DNA from: Melioribacteraceae bacterium
GTDB lineage: Bacteria; Bacteroidota; Ignavibacteria; Ignavibacteriales; Melioribacteraceae
Length of the DNA: 64,000 bases
Assembly (NCBI GenBank): GCA_030584085.1
Contig: CP129490.1
Location: 3,195,511 to 3,259,510, forward strand
Direction of reading: 5' to 3'
Shown: positions 1 to 8,688 of the stretch, one piece after another
Numbering within the stretch: the stretch's first letter is position 1
How the letters are laid out: each line of letters opens with the position of its first letter
Position numbers and translations under genes: made by a program
Notes under the pieces: model-generated
Databases searched by the model: none
Seen by the model: only the letters and a program-made list of their open reading frames with translations
Told to the model about the DNA's origin: nothing

Positions 1-416
1 CCGTTTAACTCATTACTTATCTTGATTGCATCCTTGAATGACTGAAGCATGATTTCATAATAGTTATCCGTTTTAGGTTCTTGTTCCTTGACCGGCTCAG
101 GCTCATCAACTTCAGTAATGGTCTGATTGGGTTTTGATTTAACTTTGCCTTTTACACTTACGTCATAAGTTGATACAATTCTCGAGCCTCGTTTTGCTAC
201 TAGCTTTGTTATAGTTGCTCGATCTCCGGCTTTAAGTTCTTTTAGAGCATCATGTACTTCCCGCGGCGGGAAAAAGGCATACTCTTCTTCGCCGACTTTA
301 ACTGCATAAAGAAAATATTCTCCATAAGAATTAAATCCAGTTACTGGTTCATTGTACATTATCTCAATTTCAACTGCCTTGTTGACCTCAAGTTCAAGCT
401 TAGTTCTAGTTACCAT
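1..416 (-). CDS. Hypothetical protein, N-terminal part (runs off left edge)
   Basis: Reading the minus strand from the ATG at 416 gives an uninterrupted frame of 138 codons that leaves the window still open. The start lies one base after the stop of the Gam-like gene, so the two are translationally coupled. The visible part begins MVTRTKLELEVNKAVEIE, has a small beta-rich segment (about residues 15-90) and then an acidic Pro/Glu linker (EVDEPEPVKEQEP). I do not recognise a family. The linker followed by a helix suggests a two-part protein. Its position in the early operon of a mobile element suggests a role with DNA recombination or single-strand handling, but this is inference from context only. 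Confidence 0.75.
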   Translation of the reverse strand, partial: MVTRTKLELEVNKAVEIEIMYNEPVTGFNSYGEYFLYAVKVGEEEYAFFPPREVHDALKELKAGDRATITKLVAKRGSRIVSTYDVSVKGKVKSKPNQTITEVDEPEPVKEQEPKTDNYYEIMLQSFKDAIKISNELN

Positions 417-417
417 T

Positions 418-921
418 TTATACCTCCAATATTTTTAGTGATAGACTAAATGAGTCTTGCCCTTCTGTGAACTTTACACCTTCAGGAACAATACCCGTTC
501 TTTTTATATAGTTCTTTATTCCATTTAGATCAGGCTTATAGCTTTCCGGAATAGCCTTCAACATCTCACTCTTTGCCGATATAATAAATGTATCAACATC
601 TATTACCTCTACCTTATCTGGGCGTTTTCTAATCTGTAGCTTTCCATGAGGCAGATCTATAGTTTTTACATTACTCTCTACAATAAAAGCATGAAGTTTA
701 GTTTCCAGGAATTCAATCCGATCTAAATGCTTGGTTATCATGCTGTCTTTCCATTGATTGATAAGCTCAATCTCCCGCTTGGTCTGATCATTAATCTCAT
801 TGATCCGTTTTTGCTCATTAATGATATCCACAATAAGCATATCATAATAGGCAAGGGATTGCTGCTCCTCTTTCTGTTCCGCTTCACGGATTAATTCGTC
901 GATGAAATCTCTTGATTCCAT
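418..921 (-). CDS. Gam-like / Gp157-like host-nuclease inhibitor family protein
   Basis: The 167-residue protein has a long N-terminal coiled coil (about residues 1-85) followed by a compact C-terminal region. In that region the order KTIDLPHGKLQIRKRPDKVEV, then IPESYKPDLNGIKNYIK, then GVKFTEGQDSFSLSLK matches the layout of phage Mu Gam and siphovirus Gp157 proteins. Mu Gam binds double-stranded DNA ends and shields them from host exonucleases; that activity is family knowledge and is not shown here. The gene sits first in line behind small regulatory genes and is coupled to the gene at the left edge. Such proteins normally travel with phage or ICE recombination genes, which fits the mobile-element setting. 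Confidence 0.75.
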   Translation of the reverse strand: MESRDFIDELIREAEQKEEQQSLAYYDMLIVDIINEQKRINEINDQTKREIELINQWKDSMITKHLDRIEFLETKLHAFIVESNVKTIDLPHGKLQIRKRPDKVEVIDVDTFIISAKSEMLKAIPESYKPDLNGIKNYIKRTGIVPEGVKFTEGQDSFSLSLKILEV

Positions 922-949
922 ATTTAGCTCCTTTCATTTTGGTTATTAA

Positions 950-1165
950 TTAGTCTTGGTATGAGTTAAGTAAGTCAGCATCGGTGATTTCTCTTGCACA
1001 GACTGTACAGCGGTTAGGCATGGAAAAAGAATATACTGTTTGATTATAGCACCATGGACAGATGACTATATCATCTTCGGGCGAATAAATTAAATAACTA
1101 TACCCGCCGTTTTGCTTTAGTTTCTGTTCAACTAATACTTCATCGATTTGATGGATACTTTTCAT
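950..1165 (-). CDS. Small zinc-ribbon protein
   Basis: This 71-residue protein carries one clear CxxC-x(n)-CxxC zinc knuckle: CPWC near residue 37 and CTVC near residue 53. The N-terminal half is a short helical and beta stretch without recognisable motifs. It overlaps the C-terminal coding region of the upstream gene by 26 bases, which is typical of densely packed phage-like early operons. It probably binds zinc and may bind nucleic acid or a protein partner; no specific function can be assigned. Confidence 0.65.
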   Translation of the reverse strand: MKSIHQIDEVLVEQKLKQNGGYSYLIYSPEDDIVICPWCYNQTVYSFSMPNRCTVCAREITDADLLNSYQD

Positions 1166-1322
1166 CTTGATTCTCCTTAATTAATGATTGATGTTTGGTT
1201 AGAAATTCAGCTATAGCTTCAGAGACCAATACGGTCATTGGTTTCTTTACTTTCTGCTTCAGCTGATATAGTAAAGGAACATACTCCTCCTTGATCTTCG
1301 GGGAATACATTTTTACCTCCAT
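1140..1322 (-). CDS. Ribbon-helix-helix-like small protein
   Basis: This 60-residue protein has the length and pattern of a ribbon-helix-helix DNA-binding subunit. A short basic strand (KMYSPKIKEEY) is followed by a helix (VPLLYQLKQKV), a turn (KKP), and a second helix with the typical end MTVLVSEAIAEFLTKH. The start has a good ribosome site: the minus strand reads GGAGGTAAAA just before the ATG region. It overlaps the next gene, which fits a compact operon. A role as a repressor of the element's early genes is plausible but unproven. Confidence 0.6.
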   Translation of the reverse strand: MEVKMYSPKIKEEYVPLLYQLKQKVKKPMTVLVSEAIAEFLTKHQSLIKENQDEKYPSNR

Positions 1323-1406
1323 GTTGAGTTATTAATTAATTGGATTGTTACTGCCACTTCTGACAGGTTTTGAGAATAGATATACTTTTGAAAAGCGTCA
1401 GTTCTG

Positions 1407-1586
1407 TCAGGCGTTGCCTTTGGCTTGAATGGTGACGGTTATTTTAGAGGGGCCGTCAAAGCGGTTGGCTACTTCGAGGAGAGTTTTGGAGAGAAACTTA
1501 CTAACTCTTTTCTTCTCGTGTTCCGGTATGGGGAAATAATTGTAGGGCTTTCTTACAGTTAAGCTTACTTCTTTGGTTGATACCAT
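1407..1586 (-). CDS. Small basic protein of 59 residues
   Basis: The minus strand has GGAGGGAAT directly before an ATG at 1586, then 59 codons and a stop. The protein begins MVSTKEVSLTVRKPYN, continues with a Lys/Arg-rich helix (EKKRVSKFLSKTLLEVANRF), and ends with a strand (SKITVTIQAKGNA). The strong ribosome site, the tight spacing to the next small gene (12 bases) and the sensible amino-acid content make it a real gene. A longer overlapping frame on the same strand has no such support. The function is unknown; the basic helix followed by a beta strand could be a small nucleic-acid-binding subunit. Confidence 0.6.
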   Translation of the reverse strand: MVSTKEVSLTVRKPYNYFPIPEHEKKRVSKFLSKTLLEVANRFDGPSKITVTIQAKGNA

Positions 1587-1598
1587 ATTCCCTCCTTG

Positions 1599-1745
1599 TT
1601 ATAGATTGAATAATTTGATTACTGCACATACCGCAACAGCTATCCAGACAAATGGAGCCAAAGGCGGCATGATAAAGGTAGTGATGATAGCACCTGTCAC
1701 CATAACGGGCATGTTGATACTGTCTGAGAGATTTTGCTTTTGCAT
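1599..1745 (-). CDS. Small membrane protein of 48 residues
   Basis: The ATG at 1745 is preceded on the minus strand by a near-perfect Shine-Dalgarno (TTAGGAGGTC, about six bases away). The 48-residue product starts MQKQNLSDSINMPVMVTG. It then has a hydrophobic stretch of some 30 residues with a Pro-Pro kink (TTFIMPPLAPFVWIAVAV), so it should be a one-span or hairpin membrane peptide. Its stop lies just before the ribosome site of the 59-residue gene, forming a pair. Phage-like elements often encode such peptides (holin-like or membrane anchors), but no family is recognisable. Confidence 0.6.
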   Translation of the reverse strand: MQKQNLSDSINMPVMVTGAIITTFIMPPLAPFVWIAVAVCAVIKLFNL

Positions 1746-1770
1746 AAAGACCTCCTAATTGATTTGAATG

Positions 1771-1812
1771 AATAAAAAAAGCCGCCAATGAGATTGTCTC
1801 TCAAAGGCGGCT
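1771..1812 (-). terminator. Intrinsic terminator / possible attenuator
   Basis: The stem AGCCGCC (1780-1786) pairs with GGCGGCT (1806-1812), and an inner TGAG/CTCA pair sits inside it. On the minus strand the hairpin is followed by seven U residues, so it terminates leftward transcription. Only 25 bases separate it from the start codon of the 48-residue gene, too few for a promoter plus leader. It therefore probably sits inside the leader of the minus-strand operon. Confidence 0.7.
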
Positions 1813-2232
1813 GTAAATTGAATTTTTATGTAAAGATTATGTGGTTATATTATTTGACCGGCGGCCTCGCATCGGAATTGAAAAGGGTCCCATGCTAACT
1901 TCAAGGATATACCTGGTTCCTTCTAGCTGTCGGGTCTATTTGTCAAAGTACTTTATTGTATCATTCTTCTAAACATGCTTGCTCAATAAAAACCCCCGAT
2001 GTCCTATTCCTCCGTATTTCTACGGATTTACTTTAATTGATTGCCAACCTATATTATAAACAAATAACAATTTATTTCGCGGCTGTCGATGAACACTTCT
2101 CGTCAATAAATTTAGGAGGTGATAAATGTAATGCAATAAAAAGCATAATTACTTAATTTGAATTAGTGAAAGCAGCCTCAAGTAACTCATCAGCTTGAGC
2201 GGAACAAAAGAAATTAAAATTTAGGCGGAAAA
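1813..2232. other. Intergenic leader region between divergent transcripts
   Basis: No convincing gene is present in these 420 bases. On the minus strand a frame open only from about 1936 to 1842 ends in a peptide containing GPFSIPMRGRRSNN, without a start or ribosome site. A perfect 6-bp hairpin TCCGTA-tttc-TACGGA lies at 2011-2026. The region should contain the promoters of both the leftward early operon and the rightward lipoprotein gene, but I could not identify clear promoter boxes. Confidence 0.4.
2113..2139 (+). promoter_or_regulatory. Perfect ribosome-binding site followed by start-stop mini-ORFs
   Basis: TTAGGAGGTGAT, close to the full complement of the 16S rRNA 3' end, precedes ATG at 2126. 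That ATG is followed at once by the stop TAA. The overlapping ATG at 2131 encodes only Met-Gln before another TAA. No larger frame uses this site. It may be a remnant ribosome site of a lost gene, or a mini-ORF in the leader of the lipoprotein gene about 100 bases downstream. Confidence 0.35.
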
Positions 2233-3567
2233 ATGAAAACTATATCTAACTTAAAAACACATCGGGCATTAATCTACTTTTTCCTTTTGCCTTTGTTCTT
2301 TATTCTAGTTTCATGCAACACGACAGAACCACCGATCAACTATACCGATTTTTATATAATTCAACTTGATGTTGGTGTTTCTGAAGTATATCTGCACTTG
2401 CACAACAGTCAACCAAATAGGGATTATGACTTAATACTAGAAAGAGATAATAGTGTAATTACTACTTTTAACAGTTCCGCTACAGATACAGTTATTGTTG
2501 ATACAAGTCTTAATGAAAATCGAGATTATACATATAAAGTATCAAAATCTCTAAGGAATGAGATTATTGAAACAACAAATGAAGTTACAATAAAAACATT
2601 GGAAGCAACCAGTCATAATTTTACATGGCAGACCTACGAGTTTGGAGACTTTTCAAGTATTCTCTATGATGTTGCCATCATTGATGAAAATAGCATTTGG
2701 GCGGTTGGTGAAATATTTCTAAAAGATGAAAATGGTGATTACGATTCTGAGCCATATGGTTTGGCTCGGTGGAATGGCTCTACTTGGTCCGTAGAAAAAG
2801 TTCAGATTTATGATTCATTATATAACTATAAAGCTTATAGCAGATTCAATGCTATTTATTCGTTTGGAATTAATAGCACCTTTATAGCCAGCTCAGCCAA
2901 TTTATTAAAGTGGGATTTTACTCAATTTGATACAAAAGCCTTTTTTATGCAAAGTTTACCTTTTACAGGTCAAGTTACTTGTATGTGGGGTACAGATGAA
3001 AATAATATTTATTTGGGTAGCGGAAGTGATGGAACAGTCTATAATTACTATGGAAGCGGATGGAAAATTATATACCAAAGTGAAAATGATGCAGGTATAG
3101 CAGATGTTATCGGTTATGTCTCCCCGATTGATAATAAGCTAAACGTCGTTGCATCGGCTATATCACAATCTATTGATGGGGATAACAAAATTTTGCTAAT
3201 TGACGAAAATAATAACGTAAATGAAATGGAATGGGACTCAAGAACCAGCATTACTTCAACATGGACAAGAAAAGGTTTGCCGATATATTCTAGTGGAGAC
3301 GGAGTTTATAAATATGATGGTCAAGATTGGAAAAGAATTCCAGGTCTTCCATCAATATTTACAAATAAAGTGCTGGGTACAAAGCTTAATGATATCTTCG
3401 TTGTCGGTGCATTTGGTCTAATATTACATTTTAATGGCATTACTTGGCAATCATTGGTAAGCTTAGGTAGCGGAGCGCTTGGACAAGTTGCAATTAAGGA
3501 TGATATAATTGCTATAGCGGGAAGAGAGGGAGGTAAGGCAGTAGTAAAAATCGGCAGAAGAAATTAA
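2233..3567 (+). CDS. Secreted lipoprotein with propeller-like repeats
   Basis: The 444-residue protein starts with a basic tip and a hydrophobic signal ending in the lipobox LVSC, so Cys about residue 29 should be lipidated. After a short fibronectin-like N-terminal part, the body repeats an aromatic motif of the type W-x-G-x-x-W: ARWNGSTWS, YGSGWKI, YDGQDWKRI, FNGITWQSL. This is typical of beta-propeller surface proteins. It lies just upstream of, and in the same direction as, the giant metalloprotease gene, with a hairpin in between. The pair may be cell-surface cargo of the mobile element. No enzymatic motif is visible. Confidence 0.65.
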   Translation: MKTISNLKTHRALIYFFLLPLFFILVSCNTTEPPINYTDFYIIQLDVGVSEVYLHLHNSQPNRDYDLILERDNSVITTFNSSATDTVIVDTSLNENRDYTYKVSKSLRNEIIETTNEVTIKTLEATSHNFTWQTYEFGDFSSILYDVAIIDENSIWAVGEIFLKDENGDYDSEPYGLARWNGSTWSVEKVQIYDSLYNYKAYSRFNAIYSFGINSTFIASSANLLKWDFTQFDTKAFFMQSLPFTGQVTCMWGTDENNIYLGSGSDGTVYNYYGSGWKIIYQSENDAGIADVIGYVSPIDNKLNVVASAISQSIDGDNKILLIDENNNVNEMEWDSRTSITSTWTRKGLPIYSSGDGVYKYDGQDWKRIPGLPSIFTNKVLGTKLNDIFVVGAFGLILHFNGITWQSLVSLGSGALGQVAIKDDIIAIAGREGGKAVVKIGRRN

Positions 3568-3571
3568 TCAA

Positions 3572-3598
3572 ACTCCCGGTGATGGCGGCACCGGGAGT
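3572..3598 (+). terminator. Strong hairpin after lipoprotein gene
   Basis: A perfect 10-bp stem ACTCCCGGTG / CACCGGGAGT with a 7-base loop lies four bases after the stop codon. The following bases are A-rich rather than U-rich, so it could be a transcript-end stabiliser as well as a terminator. Confidence 0.6.
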
Positions 3599-3715
3599 AA
3601 ATAAAAAGAAATAGATAAACACTTCATCAGGCGGTTACCTTGACTATGTGGATACCTATTTCATTTTAAATATACTCATTGTCCGCGTTATTTTCATTAT
3701 TATAAGGAAACAGTA

Positions 3716-6700
3716 ATGAAGCAATTCAATTTACTTCTACTTCCATTAGTATTAATATGTTCAACAATGTTTTCACAGGAAAGTATTACTTCAGTCTGTA
3801 AAGTTAAACCAGGTAATGCTTTTACATCTGTTGAAGCACCATCTGTATATTTATCAAGAAATATATTGGCAAAATCCCCATCTTCGAATTTTGATATTAC
3901 CTTCGAAGGCTCATGGTCTTTAGAACAACAGGAAGCATTCCAAAAAGCTATAGACATTTGGTCATACCTAATAGTAGCAGCGAATGATATAAAAGTAAAA
4001 GTGGAATGGGATGTTCTTGATGCGACAATTAATGCACAAGCTGAAACTTTTTATTACAATAATTTTCCTGATGCGCCCTCTAACAATTATCAATACCCGA
4101 CAGCATTGGCAAAACAAAAAGGGGTGTTGACCAATCCTCCAGAGTTTGACTTTATTCTTACATTTAATGCTAGTCAAGATTGGTCGTTTTCAGTTCATGG
4201 TATACCATACGAAGGCAAGTCAGATTTTGTTACTATAGCTATGCATGAAATCGCTCATGGTCTAGGGGTCACTCATTCGATTTATTATTCAGAAGGCGAT
4301 GCATGGATGGGATTGGATAGCATTGATAATGATAAAAGTGGAATATATCCAACAATTTTTGACAAGCATGAAAAGTCTGGAAGTAATCTTCTTACAAACA
4401 TCACTAACCCACAAACATTGGGATCAGCAGTAACCTCAGGAAATGTTAAATTCAATGGGCCTAAAGCAATGAAAAGTAATAACAATACTGAACCCAAACT
4501 ATATTCTCCTTCAACCTGGAGCGGAGGATCGAGCATTGCTCATCTTGATGAGAACACATATCTTGAAGGGACCATAAATTCCCTTATAACTCCTCAAACT
4601 GCACATGCTGAAGCTGTGCATACCCCGGGACCAATATTATTAGGAATTTTAGAAGATCTTGGTTGGGAAACAAATAGATTTATTTATACCCTTAAACCTT
4701 TAGGTGGTGAGAAACTAATGAAGGGAGGCACAACAACTATAAACTGGTTCGATTATCACGGAACTTCATTGGGACAAAATATTAATATTGTTCTAAAAAG
4801 ATATGAGGGTGAAGTATTAATTCCTCTGGATCCGCCTATACTTAGCAATTATACCTCCGCATCAGGTGGTGCAAATTCATTTCAATGGACTATAAGCGAT
4901 CAACTTATCGAAGGTCAATATATTTTGCAATACGAGGGATATACTTTGCCAATTGGCTGGGGAACAAGTCAAACATTTACAATATCATCTCAACCGGCAG
5001 AGCCATACTTTGATCCGCCACCAAGTCATTATACCGGTGAACAAAATATTCGAATTTTTACATTTACTGAGGGGGCTACAATAAAGTATTCTCTTGATGA
5101 AAGTGAACCAACTATTGATTATACAGATGGTCAATCTATTACAATTAATAAGACAACGATTATAAAGGCAAAATCGATTTTTACATTACCAAATGGAACT
5201 GTTACAGAGAGTGAAACAGTTACGGGGAAATATTATATTAATGAAAATATTCAATCGATTACAATTGTAGGGAATGCAAAAACACTAAAAAAAGCAGGCA
5301 CTCTTGTCACAGAACTAAATAATGAAGATATACATCTTGGGTATTTGGGTCTCATGAATTCTTATGTACCAATAATAGGCAGGGCTTACATTTGGTTTAG
5401 CGGAATTGGAAATAATATTCCAGAAAATTCAGTAATTGAAAGTGTTGAGCTACAAATTGATTTTCAATCAGGTATTGATAACTTTTATAAGTTATACAAT
5501 TATACCGCTCCTCAACCAGGAAGTTTACCAAGTGTGTATTGGGGTGCCACTGCTATAGGTGGAGTGATAGAAACCATCCCAGCACAATTTGAAAAATATA
5601 ATATAACCAATAGTGGCTTTATCAGTAAATTTCAAGATATTGTTGATAGGCAATCCAGTGAAAAAATATATTTTTCTCTCATAAATAAACATGAGGCCTC
5701 AGGTACGAGTGGTCAAAGACTTTATAGTAAATATTCACCTAAAATTAAAATTTACTACAAAGGTAATGTTGAGGTTAATCAATTAGCATCCGATCTCACT
5801 CCATTTGGTGATGTTAAGATTTGGGAAAATAATAGTTGGCAGACAGAGAGTGTTCCTTTTTATCGAAGCAAAAATCAGGGCTCACAAGTAATATTGAAAG
5901 CCTCGCAAGAAATTAACCCGAATGCAAATGAACTTATGCATAGATGGGAAGATGCAACTAATGCATTACTTTCATTAATCAATTTTAATACTTTTGGAAT
6001 CAATTCAACAGAAAATGTGTTTGAAGCAAAATTCTCTCCTATTGCCAACGATTTGACTATTAAAAATAGTATTGAAGGTTACGAAAACGTTAATGACCCC
6101 AATAACAAGTTATATTTTAAAGACCCTTGGTTGTTAGATAGGGTTAGTAGTAATCATGCTGACGCAAAATACAATAGCGGAGTGGATGCCGAATTTAAAG
6201 AATTAGGTTCACCATTTCTATTACACGAGAATACTAATTATAAAGGAGTTTTTAAAAATCAACTCGTACCTGATGGATATTATTACTCAATTAAATTTGC
6301 AGATGTTTTATCAATTACATTAAATGGGTTGAATACAACAGTAAAATACCTTGACGTAAGTTCAACAGGCACTCAAGGACTAGCTCCACAACTCGATAAT
6401 GGATTTCATAAGAGTCCTGTAGTCTTTACAAGTGATGACCCTGTTGTAACTGCAAACTACAAAGGCTCATTATTAAGCAATACAACTAGTGCATTGCGGG
6501 GTGCAAGTCAGCGCAAAATAGCAAGAACGCCCAATGGTCACCTCCATCTTGTTTACGAGAGCATGGACCATGTTTGGTATGAGAGAAGTACAGACGGAGG
6601 AAGTTCTTGGGAATTAATGAACAATGCTCAACCTCTTGACAATTATAGAGGGAAACTACCCTCCATTGATGTATCTGGTGAAGGTGTAAGCATAGTTTTT

Positions 6701-8479
6701 CAGCAAGACGATAATTGGGACTGGCATTCTATTGTTTACAAATTTTTCCTTTATGGGTCGTTGGAGTTGACATATCAGGTTACACAAGACTTCGGAGATT
6801 ATAATAGCCACGATGCCAATCCGGTATTAGCAACCGGTTCAGACGGAAGAGTTTTTATAGTTTGGGAAAGAATGGGCTCAATAGCTTATGGACAAGAAGA
6901 CAATCTGTGTTATCGATTCGGAGTTATGAATTTAACGGATCAACAAATTAATTGGAAGACTGTGGTAATAAATATCCCGAACTCAACATCTTTATCAACA
7001 ACACCAAGTCTTGTTTCAGATAAAATAGCAGGCTACTCGAACTATTATTTGGTTTGGGCGGAGAGCAATAATAGCATAAAATATATTAAAGCTTCATCAC
7101 CAAATGATATTCCGCAGTTTAGCAACGTTACTACTATCTCAAACCAAAGTGGATACGAAAACCACTGGAACCCCGAAGTAGTTATTTCCGGATCAACTGT
7201 TTATGTTGGATGGGTTGGGCAAAGATATGAAGCCGGTGAGGAAGAACCGGGACCAATCCAATGGAAAACAAATGCATTTGGCGGAGGCGGATGTTCTTTT
7301 GGTGAATGGAAGGAAAGAGGACTTCTAAGATCATTTAACGGATCAAGCTGGAGCGGTATTATAAAAGCTCTCGGAAGTGATGTTGATGACGTTGCTCTTA
7401 ATACTGCGGGGAGTTCGGTTGTATTTGCTTATTATACAGAAACTAGTTTGGAAACTTACTATACCCGTGGAGTTCAAAGTGGAGACGGGTTTAATACAAT
7501 ATTTAATATCTCCGACGGCGGGAAATCTTTTATGCTCTCCAACGGCTCTTCGCTAAATAATATGAAATGGTTTGATGTTGACTATCCAAGTGAACATCTT
7601 CAACCTTTAGGACCGCCTTATTCATTGAAGAATGGCAATATAGCTACGCAATATAAACAAGGGTCTACTGAAAATTATGCATTAATCGGCAGAGAAGGTG
7701 TAACAACAAGAGACAGCGTGCAATTCTACTTTACTTTTGGAGAAATTATTGTTGATGGTGTACAGGTAAATTTCGTTGAACTTCCGGACACGATGAAGGA
7801 AATAAAAAATTCCAATCAATTAAATAAGTTTTTAGTTAGTGAACCTTTTACTCTAGATGATAACTCACAATTTACATATGGCGTGATGTGTGGAGTAGCT
7901 GACTCGGCAGATGTTGAGGTTGCGCTGGAGAAAAATAAATACATTAATTTCAAAGTTGAGTTGATAGAAGATAAAAGTCAAAAAGTACTCGGTGTTTATG
8001 ATAATGTAACCTTTACTTCCGACAGTATTAATTATTATTCCAATAAAAACTATCAAGTAGATACAAAAGGTATCGGGAATAAAACTGTTAGACTTCGCTT
8101 ACAGGTCAAGGATAACTTTAAGCAGAATTACAGCATCGGTAATTTGTTGGTGGAGGATTCATTAATGTATAAGAAGGGCTACCATGAATTAAATTATAAA
8201 GGTGAACTGCTTGTAAAAGATTATGACTTAGTTCAAAACTATCCTAATCCATTTAATCCTACAACAACAATAAAATACCAAATACCGAAATCCGGTCATG
8301 TGAAGTTAAGAGTGTACGATATACTCGGCAGAGAAGTTACGACACTAGTAAATGAATACTTGGTAGACGGTAGATATGAAGCTGTATTCAATGCAAATGA
8401 ACTATCAAGCGGTGTATATATTTATCGTCTGGAAGTAAATGATTTTGTTACTTCTAAAAAGATGATGCTGGTGAAATAA
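3716..8479 (+). CDS. Giant secreted metzincin-like metalloprotease with T9SS sorting domain
   Basis: The 1,587-residue protein has an N-terminal signal peptide (MKQFNLLLLPLVLICSTMFSQ). Its zinc site is HEIAHGLGVTH at residues 177-187, which is the HExxHxxGxxH consensus of metzincin metalloproteases. Near residues 435-500 the FDPPPSHYTGEQNIRIF to TIKYSLDESEPT stretch looks like a chitobiase C-terminal-type domain. The middle has repeat-like segments (WYERSTDGGSSWE, a BNR/sialidase-type repeat). The last 80 residues are a type IX secretion sorting domain, with NYPNPFNPTTTIKYQIP and the final GVYIYRLEV...SKKMMLVK. It should be exported, cross the outer membrane and be anchored or released. It is unusual as cargo of an integrated element. 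Confidence 0.85.
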   Translation: MKQFNLLLLPLVLICSTMFSQESITSVCKVKPGNAFTSVEAPSVYLSRNILAKSPSSNFDITFEGSWSLEQQEAFQKAIDIWSYLIVAANDIKVKVEWDVLDATINAQAETFYYNNFPDAPSNNYQYPTALAKQKGVLTNPPEFDFILTFNASQDWSFSVHGIPYEGKSDFVTIAMHEIAHGLGVTHSIYYSEGDAWMGLDSIDNDKSGIYPTIFDKHEKSGSNLLTNITNPQTLGSAVTSGNVKFNGPKAMKSNNNTEPKLYSPSTWSGGSSIAHLDENTYLEGTINSLITPQTAHAEAVHTPGPILLGILEDLGWETNRFIYTLKPLGGEKLMKGGTTTINWFDYHGTSLGQNINIVLKRYEGEVLIPLDPPILSNYTSASGGANSFQWTISDQLIEGQYILQYEGYTLPIGWGTSQTFTISSQPAEPYFDPPPSHYTGEQNIRIFTFTEGATIKYSLDESEPTIDYTDGQSITINKTTIIKAKSIFTLPNGTVTESETVTGKYYINENIQSITIVGNAKTLKKAGTLVTELNNEDIHLGYLGLMNSYVPIIGRAYIWFSGIGNNIPENSVIESVELQIDFQSGIDNFYKLYNYTAPQPGSLPSVYWGATAIGGVIETIPAQFEKYNITNSGFISKFQDIVDRQSSEKIYFSLINKHEASGTSGQRLYSKYSPKIKIYYKGNVEVNQLASDLTPFGDVKIWENNSWQTESVPFYRSKNQGSQVILKASQEINPNANELMHRWEDATNALLSLINFNTFGINSTENVFEAKFSPIANDLTIKNSIEGYENVNDPNNKLYFKDPWLLDRVSSNHADAKYNSGVDAEFKELGSPFLLHENTNYKGVFKNQLVPDGYYYSIKFADVLSITLNGLNTTVKYLDVSSTGTQGLAPQLDNGFHKSPVVFTSDDPVVTANYKGSLLSNTTSALRGASQRKIARTPNGHLHLVYESMDHVWYERSTDGGSSWELMNNAQPLDNYRGKLPSIDVSGEGVSIVFQQDDNWDWHSIVYKFFLYGSLELTYQVTQDFGDYNSHDANPVLATGSDGRVFIVWERMGSIAYGQEDNLCYRFGVMNLTDQQINWKTVVINIPNSTSLSTTPSLVSDKIAGYSNYYLVWAESNNSIKYIKASSPNDIPQFSNVTTISNQSGYENHWNPEVVISGSTVYVGWVGQRYEAGEEEPGPIQWKTNAFGGGGCSFGEWKERGLLRSFNGSSWSGIIKALGSDVDDVALNTAGSSVVFAYYTETSLETYYTRGVQSGDGFNTIFNISDGGKSFMLSNGSSLNNMKWFDVDYPSEHLQPLGPPYSLKNGNIATQYKQGSTENYALIGREGVTTRDSVQFYFTFGEIIVDGVQVNFVELPDTMKEIKNSNQLNKFLVSEPFTLDDNSQFTYGVMCGVADSADVEVALEKNKYINFKVELIEDKSQKVLGVYDNVTFTSDSINYYSNKNYQVDTKGIGNKTVRLRLQVKDNFKQNYSIGNLLVEDSLMYKKGYHELNYKGELLVKDYDLVQNYPNPFNPTTTIKYQIPKSGHVKLRVYDILGREVTTLVNEYLVDGRYEAVFNANELSSGVYIYRLEVNDFVTSKKMMLVK

Positions 8480-8486
8480 TGTATAT

Positions 8487-8514
8487 GTAGCGGCTTCTTT
8501 AGTGAAGTCGCTAC
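8487..8514 (+). terminator. Terminator-like hairpin after metalloprotease gene
   Basis: The stem GTAGCGGCTTC / GAAGTCGCTAC (11 pairs with one G-U) and a 6-base loop begin eight bases after the stop. The downstream sequence GTACTTTAATT has only a weak U-tract. Confidence 0.6.
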
Positions 8515-8688
8515 GTACTTTAATTATCATTAAAGAATACTTCCAATGAGGTAGCCAAAATATTTCACAAACTTATTCAAAGAAAATACCTCAAAATATA
8601 TTATTAAAAAGCCTAATGAGCTGGACGGTTGGTTCGCATAAATATTAGGATTGTATAACAGAGTATCCATGAGATAAAACCTCACTAT

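Noticed and set aside
1501-1788. 95-codon minus-strand frame covering two small genes
   Set aside because: It has no ribosome site, an unlikely Cys/His/Tyr-rich composition, and overlaps two shorter frames with strong Shine-Dalgarno sequences, so it is a shadow frame.
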